From positions 1,984,001 to 2,048,000 of the forward strand of contig NZ_FMBM01000002.1 of NCBI RefSeq assembly GCF_900094735.1: DNA of 64,000 nt, given 5' to 3'. The notes under the pieces were generated by a model. It saw only the letters and a program-made list of their open reading frames with translations. It did not search any database and was not told the origin of the DNA. Positions 1 to 7,034 of this stretch are shown here, in pieces (positions within the stretch are counted from its first letter, which is position 1; each line of letters starts with the position of its first letter). The stretch comes from Saliniramus fredricksonii (GTDB lineage Bacteria > Pseudomonadota > Alphaproteobacteria > Rhizobiales > Beijerinckiaceae). The translations under genes and the position numbers were made by a program.

Positions 1-202
1 GGCGCGCCAGATCCTCGCCTGGGGGCGCGTCGTGCCAATCGACGATCTCGTCGCCAAGGTCGAGGCGCTGGAGGTGGATGCGGTGCGCGCTGCGGGGGCG
101 CATCTGCTCGAAAGCTGGCCGACGCTCGCCGCCATCGGCCCGATCGGGACCTTACCGTCGCTGGAGACGATTGCCGATCGTCTCGCGCATGGTGAGGGAT
201 GA
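1..202 (+). CDS. M16 family (insulinase-like) peptidase, C-terminal end
   Basis: Only the last 66 codons are in the window; the frame is open from base 2 to a TGA at 200-202. The visible tail has the alternating helix/strand texture of the second M16 domain, ending in a segment of the form 'PTLAAIGPIGTLPSLETIA', which resembles the 'p-t-l-a-a-l-G-P-v' ending of alphaproteobacterial M16 peptidases (zinc proteases related to the mitochondrial processing peptidase). The HxxEH zinc site would lie upstream of the window, so activity cannot be judged here. The family assignment rests on this tail alone. Confidence 0.7.
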   Translation, partial: ARQILAWGRVVPIDDLVAKVEALEVDAVRAAGAHLLESWPTLAAIGPIGTLPSLETIADRLAHGEG

Positions 203-206
203 CCCG

Positions 207-246
207 TAAAACGAAAGAAGGCCGCCCTGCGGGGGGGCGGCCTTCG
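207..246 (-). terminator. Rho-independent terminator, minus-strand oriented
   Basis: A 10-bp perfect stem (218-227 with 235-244) surrounds a short loop. On the minus strand the stem is followed by a T-rich stretch (TTCTTTCGTTTT); on the plus strand no comparable T tract follows. It therefore best fits termination of the tiny minus-strand gene at 290-367, although the GC stem could also stop the plus-strand peptidase transcript. A nearly identical stem core is found downstream of gltA at 54934-54958. Confidence 0.75.
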
Positions 247-289
247 CATTGCCAAACCACGGCCGGCATCGACCATGACGACGTGATGA

Positions 290-367
290 TCACACGGCGC
301 GGATCCCCACGAAGGTACGGACCCAGGTCACGGGAGCGGCGGACCGCGGACACAGACAATGAGACAC
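290..367 (-). CDS. 25-residue orphan small protein with near-perfect Shine-Dalgarno
   Basis: A 25-codon frame begins with GTG (367-365) and ends with TGA (290-292). It would encode a peptide starting M-S-H-C-L-C-P-R-S and ending V-R-T-F-V-G-I-R-A-V. The start is preceded by AAAGGAGGTGATCC, about 14 bases complementary to the 3' end of 16S rRNA, with a 7-base spacer from AGGAGG to GTG. A minus-strand terminator lies about 45 bases downstream. No larger minus-strand gene follows, so it is not a leader for a downstream gene in this window. I do not recognise the peptide. The Cys-x-Cys and the basic/aromatic C-terminal half are the only visible features. Calling it coding rests on the ribosome-binding site and terminator. 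Confidence 0.55.
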   Translation of the reverse strand: MSHCLCPRSAAPVTWVRTFVGIRAV

Positions 368-525
368 TGGATCACCTCCTTTCGTTTGTTGACGACATGA
401 AGATGGTGTCCGAAAAAACGCGATTCGCATAGCAGAAAAACCAGGGCCCCTGCCCCGTTTTGCAGCAGCCATGCACAGAATAACGGCTGCGGGCTCTGCG
501 GCGTGCAGGCGCACCCGCCCCACCC

Positions 526-616
526 ACTCTTGCCACGCACTCTTGCCACCCACTCTTGCCACGCACTCTTGCCACCCACTCTTGCCACGCACTCTTGCCA
601 CGCACTCTTGCCACGC
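526..616. repeat. 13-bp tandem repeat, seven copies
   Basis: Seven head-to-tail copies of the 13-bp unit ACTCTTGCCACGC run from 526 to 616. Copies 2 and 4 carry CCC instead of CGC at the end, giving an alternating A-B-A-B-A-A-A pattern. Because 13 is not a multiple of three, the array opens repetitive reading frames on both strands; I do not treat these as genes. It lies between the tiny minus-strand gene and the DUF2794 gene, ending about 90 bases before the latter's start codon. Confidence 0.9.
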
Positions 617-702
617 AGTCTCGGCATCGCCATCATGCTGGCCACAGTGATAATCCGACCTGTCGGCACGCGGGCGTGCGCTCAGGTCCGCCAGGAGGCT
701 TG

Positions 703-1131
703 ATGAGCGAGAGTGACAAGGCGAAGAAGGCTCATATCGCGAACGGATATGCTGCGAGAGGGCATCCTCCCGGCGCAAGCGTGGTGTCCTTTCCGTCCGG
801 CGGCGAGGCGTCTGCCGGCAAGCGCGAGACGCAGCCCCGTATCGCCTTCAATCGCGACGAGTTGCGCGAGATCCTGAACGTCTATGGTCGCAAGGTCGCT
901 GCCGGCGAGTGGCGCGATTACGCCATCGACTTCACCCGCGACAAGGCGGTCTTCTCGGTCTTCCGGCGCACCACCGAAACTCCGCTCTATCGCATCGAGA
1001 AGGATCCGCGCGCCGCACGCCGTCAGGGCGCCTTTTCCGTCGTTGCCGGAACCGGACGCGTGATGAAGCGCGGGCATGAGCTCCGGCGCGTTCTCCAGGT
1101 GCTCGAAAAAGAATTGCGGGTGGTGGATTGA
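703..1131 (+). CDS. DUF2794 family protein
   Basis: A 142-residue protein of unknown function matching the DUF2794 family, a short cytosolic family conserved in Hyphomicrobiales and relatives. The first 50 residues are low-complexity and charged; the conserved part begins around the 'FNRDELREILNVYGRKVA' segment and runs through a 'WRDYAIDF' motif to the C-terminus. The ATG at 703 is chosen because AGGAGG (693-698) lies directly upstream; longer in-frame extensions run back into the 13-bp repeat. It is followed after 67 bases by the lipoprotein-lysA pair. No function can be assigned. Confidence 0.85.
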   Translation: MSESDKAKKAHIANGYAARGHPPGASVVSFPSGGEASAGKRETQPRIAFNRDELREILNVYGRKVAAGEWRDYAIDFTRDKAVFSVFRRTTETPLYRIEKDPRAARRQGAFSVVAGTGRVMKRGHELRRVLQVLEKELRVVD

Positions 1132-1198
1132 ACCGCGTGCCGGACTCGCCTATCCCCTGTCATGTGATCCAGCTTGCCGCGCATTCCGGAGGCTCCCC

Positions 1199-1408
1199 AT
1201 GACCCTGTTATCGCCCGGCGGGCGCGCCGTTCTCGTCGCAGCAGCCGTCGTCCTCACCCTCGCCGCTTGCGGGCGGCGCGGTGCGCCAGAAGCGCCGCCC
1301 GCTGCCGCTGAACGTCAGGTGATCGAGAGCGAGCAGCAGCAGGACGGTCGCGACGTCACCGGCCCCGCCCGGCCTGATCGCCCCTTCGTGCTCGACGCCC
1401 TGCTCTGA
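1199..1408 (+). CDS. LptM-like small lipoprotein
   Basis: A 69-residue protein with a short signal peptide and a lipobox L-A-A-C followed by G-R-R-G, then a Pro/Ala-rich and Gln/Glu-rich tail. This is the layout of the LptM (YifL) family, small outer-membrane lipoproteins; in Escherichia coli LptM assists disulfide maturation of the LPS translocon LptD. Placement immediately before lysA is typical for alphaproteobacteria. The ATG at 1199 is preceded by CGGAGGCTCC. lysA starts 30 bases downstream, so the two are probably co-transcribed. The LptM role is inferred from family and position. Confidence 0.75.
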   Translation: MTLLSPGGRAVLVAAAVVLTLAACGRRGAPEAPPAAAERQVIESEQQQDGRDVTGPARPDRPFVLDALL

Positions 1409-1438
1409 TCCCCCTCCCGCCAGCGAGCCCCCGCCCCC

Positions 1439-2707
1439 ATGCACCATTTTCAGTATCGCAACGGTGTGATGCACGCCGAGGATGTCGATCTTTCACGGAT
1501 GGCGGAAGCGGTCGGCACGCCCTTCTACTGCTATTCGACCGCCACGCTGGTGCGCCATTACGACGTCTTCGCCGAGGCCTTCGCCGGAGACGACGCCCTC
1601 GTCTGCTATGCGATGAAGGCCAATTCCAACCAGGCTGTGATCAAGACGCTGGCGGATCGCGGTGCGGGCATGGATATCGTCTCGGAGGGCGAATTGCGCC
1701 GGGCGCTCGCCGCCGGTGTTCCCGGCGAGCGGATCGTCTTTTCCGGTGTCGGCAAGACCCGCCGCGAGATGGAGGCCGCGCTTTCGGCCAGGGTGATGTG
1801 CTTCAACGTCGAATCGGAGCCCGAGCTCGACGCGCTCTCGCAGGTCGCGACCGCCATGGGTGTCGAGGCGCCGGTTTCACTGCGGGTCAATCCGGATGTC
1901 GATGCGCGCACCCATGCCAAGATCTCGACGGGCCGCTTCGACAACAAGTTCGGCATCCCGATCTCGCATGCCCGGGCCGCCTATGCGAAGGCGCTCGCCC
2001 TGCCCGGCATCCGCACCGTCGGTGTCGACATGCATATCGGCAGCCAGATCACCGATCTCACTCCCTTCGACGATGCCGCCGCGCTGCTGGTGGAACTCGC
2101 CCGCGATCTGATGGCGAGCGGGCATGATCTGCATCATATCGATTTTGGTGGCGGGCTCGGCATCCCCTATCGCGAGAGCGACCCGCCGCCGCCGGAGCCA
2201 AAGCGTTTCGCGCAGGTGATCCGCAAGCATGCGCACGGGCTCGGCCTGCGGCCGGTCTTCGAGATCGGGCGGATGATCGCCGGCAATGCCGGCATCCTCG
2301 TTTCCCGCGTAATCTACGTGAAGCAGGGCGAGGGAAAGATCTTCATCATCGTCGATGCGGCCATGAACGACCTGATCCGCCCGACGCTCTACGAGGCCCA
2401 TCACGACATCAAGCCGGTCTCGGAAGCGACGGGCGCGGGCACCGTCACCGCCGATGTCGTCGGCCCGGTCTGCGAGAGCGGCGATTACCTCGCCAAGGCG
2501 CGCGACCTGCCTGCCCTCGCGCCGGGTGATCTGATCGCGGTGATGACGGCGGGCGCCTATGGCGCGGTGCAGGCCGGCACCTACAATACGCGCCTGCTGG
2601 TGCCGGAAGTGCTGGTGCGCGGGGATCGCTACGAGGTGGTGCGCCAGCGCGACACCTATGAGAATCTCATCGCCCAGGACCACCTGCCTGACTGGCTGCT
2701 CGGCTGA
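1439..2707 (+). CDS. lysA: Diaminopimelate decarboxylase
   Basis: A 422-residue PLP enzyme that decarboxylates meso-diaminopimelate to L-lysine, the last step of lysine synthesis. The N-terminal alanine-racemase-like barrel carries the PLP lysine at about residue 60 in 'CYAMKANSN', a 'HIGSQI' motif and the phosphate-binding 'GGGLGIPY'. The C-terminal domain has 'CESGDYLA', contributing the active-site Cys-Glu-Ser. The usual E-P-G-R motif reads E-I-G-R here. Length is standard. No strong Shine-Dalgarno is visible before the ATG, so translation may be coupled to the upstream lipoprotein gene. Confidence 0.95.
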   Translation: MHHFQYRNGVMHAEDVDLSRMAEAVGTPFYCYSTATLVRHYDVFAEAFAGDDALVCYAMKANSNQAVIKTLADRGAGMDIVSEGELRRALAAGVPGERIVFSGVGKTRREMEAALSARVMCFNVESEPELDALSQVATAMGVEAPVSLRVNPDVDARTHAKISTGRFDNKFGIPISHARAAYAKALALPGIRTVGVDMHIGSQITDLTPFDDAAALLVELARDLMASGHDLHHIDFGGGLGIPYRESDPPPPEPKRFAQVIRKHAHGLGLRPVFEIGRMIAGNAGILVSRVIYVKQGEGKIFIIVDAAMNDLIRPTLYEAHHDIKPVSEATGAGTVTADVVGPVCESGDYLAKARDLPALAPGDLIAVMTAGAYGAVQAGTYNTRLLVPEVLVRGDRYEVVRQRDTYENLIAQDHLPDWLLG

Positions 2708-2719
2708 ACCCGCCGCGCC

Positions 2720-3961
2720 TCACTCCGTCATCCGCGCGAGAAATTCCACCAGCGCTTCGCGGTCATCATCCGAAGGGATGCGCTGCTCGGGCATGCGCGT
2801 GCCGGGCGTGTAGGCTTCGGGGCCGTATTCGAACAACTCGGCCACGGTGCGCGGTGTCCAGACGATATCCATCTCGCGCAGGGCCTGCGAATAATCATAC
2901 CCCTCCGCCGTGCCGATGCGGCGACCGAATATGCCGTGCATGGTCGGCCCGGCGCGGTTGCCGTCATCGGGGGTGAGCGCATGGCAGAGCGCGCAGGAGC
3001 GCCAGACTTCCGCGCCACGGCTGCCGTCATCGAAAGCGATTTCCGTCGGCGCCTCGCCGCTGCCGCGCGGCGCGCCCGTCGTGAGATCCCAGCGCCGGAT
3101 CAGCCCGTCCGCCCCGCCGGTCAGCAGATCATCACCGGTAATCGCGAGCGACCAGATGGCGCCCTGTTCGGGCAGGATCGCATGACGGCTGGCGAGGTTA
3201 CCGGCATCGAGCAGCCAGACCTCCCCCGTTACCGCCGCAGCGGCCAGAACCCCGTTGCTGCTGGCGATGCTCACCAATGGGCGCTGTGAAAGCTGGCGCT
3301 CGCCGCTCATCCCGTCGCCGTCGAAGACACGCAATGCGCCATCGGCGAAGATCACGGCCACTCCCGTATCGAGAACCGCAAGCCCATTCGGCGAATCGGG
3401 CAGCCCCAGAGTGTGCGCCGACTCTCCGTCCCGCCATGTGACGAGGCGCAGATCCGAGCCGATGCTGAGCAGATCGCCATCAGCGCGATAGGCGATGCCG
3501 GTGACCATGCCCTGATGTGCATCGACGAGCCGGGCTTCGTTTGCGGTGAGATCCACGAGCTGGATACGCCCGTCCCAGCTCGCAGCGGCAAGCACCGTGC
3601 CATCGGGCGAGACCGCGAGTTCGGCGACAGGCCCCTGATGCAGGGCGGTTGTGAAACGCGGCTCGCGCGCATCCTCGTCCCACAGGGCGATACGCCCGTC
3701 CTGACCCGCCGTGGCGAAACCGCCATCGGGCAGGAAGGCGGTGGCGGTGACGCTGCCGTCATGGAAGCGCAAGACCAGCCGCGCCACCGCGCTCTCACCG
3801 TCCCAGACGATGGCGCGGGTATCGAACGAGCCCGACAGCACCGCCGCACCCTCGACCGCCAGCGCGCTGACCGGGCCGCCATGGCCCTGAAGGTCCTGCG
3901 CGGCGGCGGGAGCGGCGAGCAACGTCGGCGCGAGCAGCACGGCGAGCATGAAACGACGCAA
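2720..3961 (-). CDS. WD40-repeat / cytochrome c fusion protein
   Basis: A 413-residue predicted periplasmic protein. A signal peptide (ending around A-A-A-Q) is followed by about 290 residues of WD40-type propeller repeats, with recurrent 'GxDGxIxxW/D' turns such as 'AGQDGRIALWD' and 'GGADGLIRRWD'. A C-terminal c-type cytochrome domain carries the haem site C-A-L-C-H at about 323-327 and a likely axial Met at about 390 in 'GTRMPEQ'. The TTG at 3961 is chosen because GGGGAGGGG lies just upstream; an ATG four codons later is the alternative. It converges with lysA with 12 bases between the stops. The electron-transfer partner is unknown. Confidence 0.8.
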   Translation of the reverse strand: MRRFMLAVLLAPTLLAAPAAAQDLQGHGGPVSALAVEGAAVLSGSFDTRAIVWDGESAVARLVLRFHDGSVTATAFLPDGGFATAGQDGRIALWDEDAREPRFTTALHQGPVAELAVSPDGTVLAAASWDGRIQLVDLTANEARLVDAHQGMVTGIAYRADGDLLSIGSDLRLVTWRDGESAHTLGLPDSPNGLAVLDTGVAVIFADGALRVFDGDGMSGERQLSQRPLVSIASSNGVLAAAAVTGEVWLLDAGNLASRHAILPEQGAIWSLAITGDDLLTGGADGLIRRWDLTTGAPRGSGEAPTEIAFDDGSRGAEVWRSCALCHALTPDDGNRAGPTMHGIFGRRIGTAEGYDYSQALREMDIVWTPRTVAELFEYGPEAYTPGTRMPEQRIPSDDDREALVEFLARMTE

Positions 3962-4116
3962 TGGAAACCCCTCCCCGCAGCGGCAGGCATGCGTTTTCGA
4001 ACCATATGACTGCGAGGGTATGTCAGCACCGGGTGGCTGACAATGCGCGGGGTTGCGGTTTGATTGCCGCATGGGAAAGATGGAGGCTGGTGCGCGCGGC
4101 CCGGGAGCCGGAACGA

Positions 4117-4563
4117 TCAGGCGATTTCCTTCAACCCGCCGCCGGAGGTCCAGTCATTGACGAGGCGCTTGCGCTTGGCGCGCCGGCGCAGCACCGTCTT
4201 GAGCTTGCTCTTCAGAAGCGTGATGTCGAACGGCTTCAGAAGGAAGGCGTCGACGCCCGCCGCATGGGCCGTGGTGACCTGCTCGAAGGTGATCGAGGTC
4301 TCGGTGAGGATGAAGGCGATCTTGTAGAGATTTTCGTCGCTCTTGACCGCCTTGAGGATCTGCATCCCGTCCACCGGCTCGAGATCGAGATCGGAGACGA
4401 TCAGCCCGTATTGGCCGCGCCGGATCATCTCCAGCCCCTCGACGCCGGACGTCGTCATCTCGACATCCTCGAAGCCAAGGCGGTTGAAGATCTCGACGAC
4501 GAGTTTGCCGATCTTGTGGTTGTCGTCGATGATCAGGACTGAGGGAAACGGATCGTCCGCCAT
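4117..4563 (-). CDS. Single-domain response regulator (CheY-like receiver)
   Basis: A 148-residue protein consisting of a receiver domain and a short basic tail, with no output domain. The acidic pocket 'IIDDN' is at residues 11-15, the phosphoacceptor is Asp58 in 'IVSDLDL', and the conserved Lys is in 'FLLKPF'. A GGGGGAGGG ribosome-binding site precedes the ATG. The basic extension 'LRRRAKRKR' follows helix 5. It lies 41 bases downstream of the BLUF gene on the same strand, so the two probably form an operon. That suggests, without proving, that the receiver relays or modulates a light response. The cognate histidine kinase is not in the window. Confidence 0.88.
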   Translation of the reverse strand: MADDPFPSVLIIDDNHKIGKLVVEIFNRLGFEDVEMTTSGVEGLEMIRRGQYGLIVSDLDLEPVDGMQILKAVKSDENLYKIAFILTETSITFEQVTTAHAAGVDAFLLKPFDITLLKSKLKTVLRRRAKRKRLVNDWTSGGGLKEIA

Positions 4564-4604
4564 GGATTACCCTCCCCCTTTGCCAAATGCCGGCATCGCC
4601 ACCC

Positions 4605-5066
4605 TCATGTCAGCACCTCGATGCCGCGCTGCGCCAGCAGGCTCGATTGCAGTTCGATGATGAATTCACGCAGCCACCCGGCCTTGGGCGTGCCGCGCGT
4701 ATAGGCTTCTTCGAGATTGTACCGGTCGAGGATATCGTTGAAGCCGCCTTCGCGGTCGATCAGTTCCAGCGACGGCAGGAGCTCGCGCCGGGGCACTTCG
4801 CGCCATTCCACGATGCGCACTTCCTTGTGGCGGCTGTCCTGCACGATGCGGTTGAAGGTCTGGTTGAGCGCGTCGCGATCGCCTTCCAGCATCTGTGTGA
4901 ACCAGCCCTTGTCGAGCACGAGAATGCTGGTCATCAGCGAGAACTCGTTCTGGCGCCGGCTGGTGCGGATCAGGTTCGCGATCTGCTCCTTGCGCTGCTC
5001 GATGTCGGAATCGAGCACGGAGCGGCTGTAATAGATGATCCGGCTGTGACTGCTGCGCGACAGCAT
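4605..5066 (-). CDS. BLUF-domain blue-light photoreceptor
   Basis: A 153-residue protein whose first ~95 residues match the BLUF flavin-binding fold. The 'RIIYYSR' strand carries the candidate photoactive Tyr, an Asn lies in the 'RRQNEFSL' helix, and the Gln in 'WFTQMLEG' corresponds to the flavin-switching Gln. A 'QDSRHKEV' segment follows, as in other BLUF proteins. The remaining ~55 residues form a helical cap with no known output domain, so it is a short BLUF that would act by protein-protein contact. AAGGAG precedes the ATG. The receiver gene immediately downstream is the obvious candidate partner. Confidence 0.85.
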   Translation of the reverse strand: MLSRSSHSRIIYYSRSVLDSDIEQRKEQIANLIRTSRRQNEFSLMTSILVLDKGWFTQMLEGDRDALNQTFNRIVQDSRHKEVRIVEWREVPRRELLPSLELIDREGGFNDILDRYNLEEAYTRGTPKAGWLREFIIELQSSLLAQRGIEVLT

Positions 5067-5225
5067 GCGGGGCTCCTTGTTCAGGGAGAAGCATTGCCAG
5101 AGCGAAGATAAAAAAGCGTAAAGTCACTCACAGCCGTGCACAAACGGCCATCGGGGCCATGCTCCGCGCGCGCTGGTGCCGTCGCGGCGGATGATGATAA
5201 AAGAATGCGCCCCTTGTGCTGACGG

Positions 5226-6518
5226 ATGGTTGCATTGTCGAATCCAGCCCCGATCTACGACGATTCCCATATCGATTCCCGCCGCGCCTGGATCCGGCTC
5301 GGGATCGCCGTCGCGCTGAGCGCCATCGGCGGGGTCGGGATGTGGTCGGTGGTGGTGGCGCTGCCCGCCGTGCAGGAGGAGTTCGGCGTGCAGCGCGCCG
5401 GCGCCTCCTTCCCCTATGCGCTGGCCATGGTGGGATTTGCCTTCGGCGGTATCCTGATGGGCCGGATCGCAGACCGGTTCGGCATTGTCTTTCCGCTCGT
5501 CGGAGGCGCTTGCGCGCTCGCGCTCGGTTATATCCTCGCCGGCTTCTCGACCAGCATCCTGCAATTCGCGCTCGCTCACGGTATCCTGATCGGCCTGCTC
5601 GGCTCCTCGGCTTCCTTCGGCCCGCTGATCGCGGAGATCTCGCACTGGTTCCAGAAACGGCGCGGCATCGCCGTGGCGGTCTGCGCCTCGGGGAATTACC
5701 TCGCGGGCACGTTCTGGCCGCCGGTGGTGCAGTTCTTCATCGCGGAGGCCGGCTGGCGGGCGACGCATATCGGCATCGGCCTGTTCTGCCTCGTCACCAT
5801 GATTCCGCTGGCGATGCTGCTGCGCAAACGCGCCCCCGCCCTGCCCGCGCCGGTTCCCGGCGCCGTCATCGCCAATCCGGCCCGCGAGGGGCTCGGTCTG
5901 TCGACGGGGACGCTGCAGACGCTTCTGCTGGTCGCGGGCGTGTCCTGCTGCGTCGCCATGGCGATGCCGCAGGTGCATATCGTGGCCTATTGCACCGATC
6001 TCGATATCGGCGCGGCGCGCGGGGCGGAGATGCTCTCGCTGATGCTCGCCTTCGGCATCGTCAGCCGCATCGCCTCCGGATTCATCGCCGACAGGATCGG
6101 CGGGCTCGCCACGCTGCTGCTCGGCTCCAGCCTGCAGGGCTTTGCCATCGTCCTCTTCGTGCTCTTCGACGGCATGGCCGCGCTCTACATCATCTCGGCC
6201 CTGTTCGGCCTGTTCCAGGGCGGCATCGTGCCGAGCTACGCCATCGTCGTGCGCGAATATTTCCCCCAGCGCGAGGCCGGGATGCGCGTCGGCGTGGTGC
6301 TGATGGCGACCCTGTTCGGCATGGCTTTCGGCGGCTGGCTCTCCGGCGCCATCTTCGACTGGACCGGCTCCTACGACGTCGCCTTCCTCAACGGCGTCGC
6401 CTGGAACCTCCTCAACATCGCGATCATCTCGTTCCTGCTGATGCGAAGGGGTGGAATGCGGTTCAGGCGGGTGCGTGAGGGGAGCGGGAGTGGGGGTGTG
6501 AGCGGGGTGCCGGCGTGA
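5226..6518 (+). CDS. MFS transporter
   Basis: A 430-residue inner-membrane protein with about twelve hydrophobic segments. It carries the major-facilitator signature between helices 2 and 3, of the form G-x-x-x-D-R-x-G ('GRIADRFGIVFP'), and a second-half counterpart 'FIADRIGG'. The overall texture resembles monocarboxylate or oxalate/formate-type MFS carriers, but the substrate cannot be read from the sequence. It is transcribed divergently from the BLUF gene across a 159-base gap. No convincing Shine-Dalgarno precedes the ATG at 5226. The last 20 residues are Gly/Ser-rich and the DNA there is G-rich. Confidence 0.85.
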   Translation: MVALSNPAPIYDDSHIDSRRAWIRLGIAVALSAIGGVGMWSVVVALPAVQEEFGVQRAGASFPYALAMVGFAFGGILMGRIADRFGIVFPLVGGACALALGYILAGFSTSILQFALAHGILIGLLGSSASFGPLIAEISHWFQKRRGIAVAVCASGNYLAGTFWPPVVQFFIAEAGWRATHIGIGLFCLVTMIPLAMLLRKRAPALPAPVPGAVIANPAREGLGLSTGTLQTLLLVAGVSCCVAMAMPQVHIVAYCTDLDIGAARGAEMLSLMLAFGIVSRIASGFIADRIGGLATLLLGSSLQGFAIVLFVLFDGMAALYIISALFGLFQGGIVPSYAIVVREYFPQREAGMRVGVVLMATLFGMAFGGWLSGAIFDWTGSYDVAFLNGVAWNLLNIAIISFLLMRRGGMRFRRVREGSGSGGVSGVPA

Positions 6519-6545
6519 GGGGGTGAGAAAATCGGCTATGCAGTG

Positions 6546-6573
6546 TTGAAAAGCGATCCTGAATTGGTAATAT
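6546..6573 (+). promoter_or_regulatory. Candidate sigma-70 promoter
   Basis: TTGAAA (6546-6551) is separated by 16 bases from TAATAT (6568-6573), close to the housekeeping -35/-10 consensus. It would drive the small gene at 6716 with a leader of about 135 bases. It is one of the few AT-rich spots in this gap. No operator is recognised. Confidence 0.45.
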
Positions 6574-6715
6574 TGTTCACGATAAGTTTCTGATAGCGAT
6601 TCGGGATCAGCTGATCCGGTCGGCGTGGGACGCGCTTCGCTCCGCTCAATTCGGAGGCAGGCTGGCAAGGCAGCCCTGCGCACTTTAGCATGCGTGCGGA
6701 GAAGGGATCGATTGG

Positions 6716-6901
6716 ATGATCAGCGGGCGCAAGAACACATTCTTCCGCGTACAGACCGTCGCACGTGATGCGAAATCCGGCACATTCCAGACCCGGAACA
6801 CGCCATCAGGCGGCAAGGTCGTGTCAATCCGCCGCGAGACCTACATCGCGGCAAAGAAGGCTGCGGCGAAGGCGATGGCGCGGATGACTCAGGCTGGTTG
6901 A
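6716..6901 (+). CDS. Small basic hypothetical protein
   Basis: A 61-residue, strongly basic protein containing 'ARDAKSGTF' followed by a Lys/Ala-rich helix. The 'RDAKTGxF' pattern recurs in short uncharacterised bacterial proteins, but I cannot assign a function. GAGAAGGGA lies upstream of the ATG, and a sigma-70-like promoter lies at 6546-6573. It sits directly before the AT-rich pentapeptide-repeat gene, in what looks like an accessory patch. Confidence is moderate because of its size. Confidence 0.5.
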   Translation: MISGRKNTFFRVQTVARDAKSGTFQTRNTPSGGKVVSIRRETYIAAKKAAAKAMARMTQAG

Positions 6902-7034
6902 GCGGCGGGTTAGCGCCACAAGTCAGCATTCCGGCTATTCCGATCTCCCTGTGGACAGCGTGTGCAAGGTCCTTTTCCGCAGGCTTTCATTGTGCCAGCG
7001 TGTTCCGTGACGAACGGAAGCGGAACGACGCAGC

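Noticed and set aside
367-383. Match to the 3' end of 16S rRNA (GGATCACCTCCTTTC) on the plus strand
   Set aside because: Only about 15 bases match and nothing upstream resembles 16S rRNA; on the minus strand the same bases form a well-spaced ribosome-binding site for the 290-367 frame.
526-616. Regular repeat resembling a CRISPR array
   Set aside because: Units are 13 bp and directly abutting with no spacers, and no cas genes are nearby.
5124-6683. Long open frame antisense to the MFS transporter
   Set aside because: Its product is a composition-driven His/Arg/Asp/Glu-rich sequence, and the plus-strand transporter is clearly the real gene.
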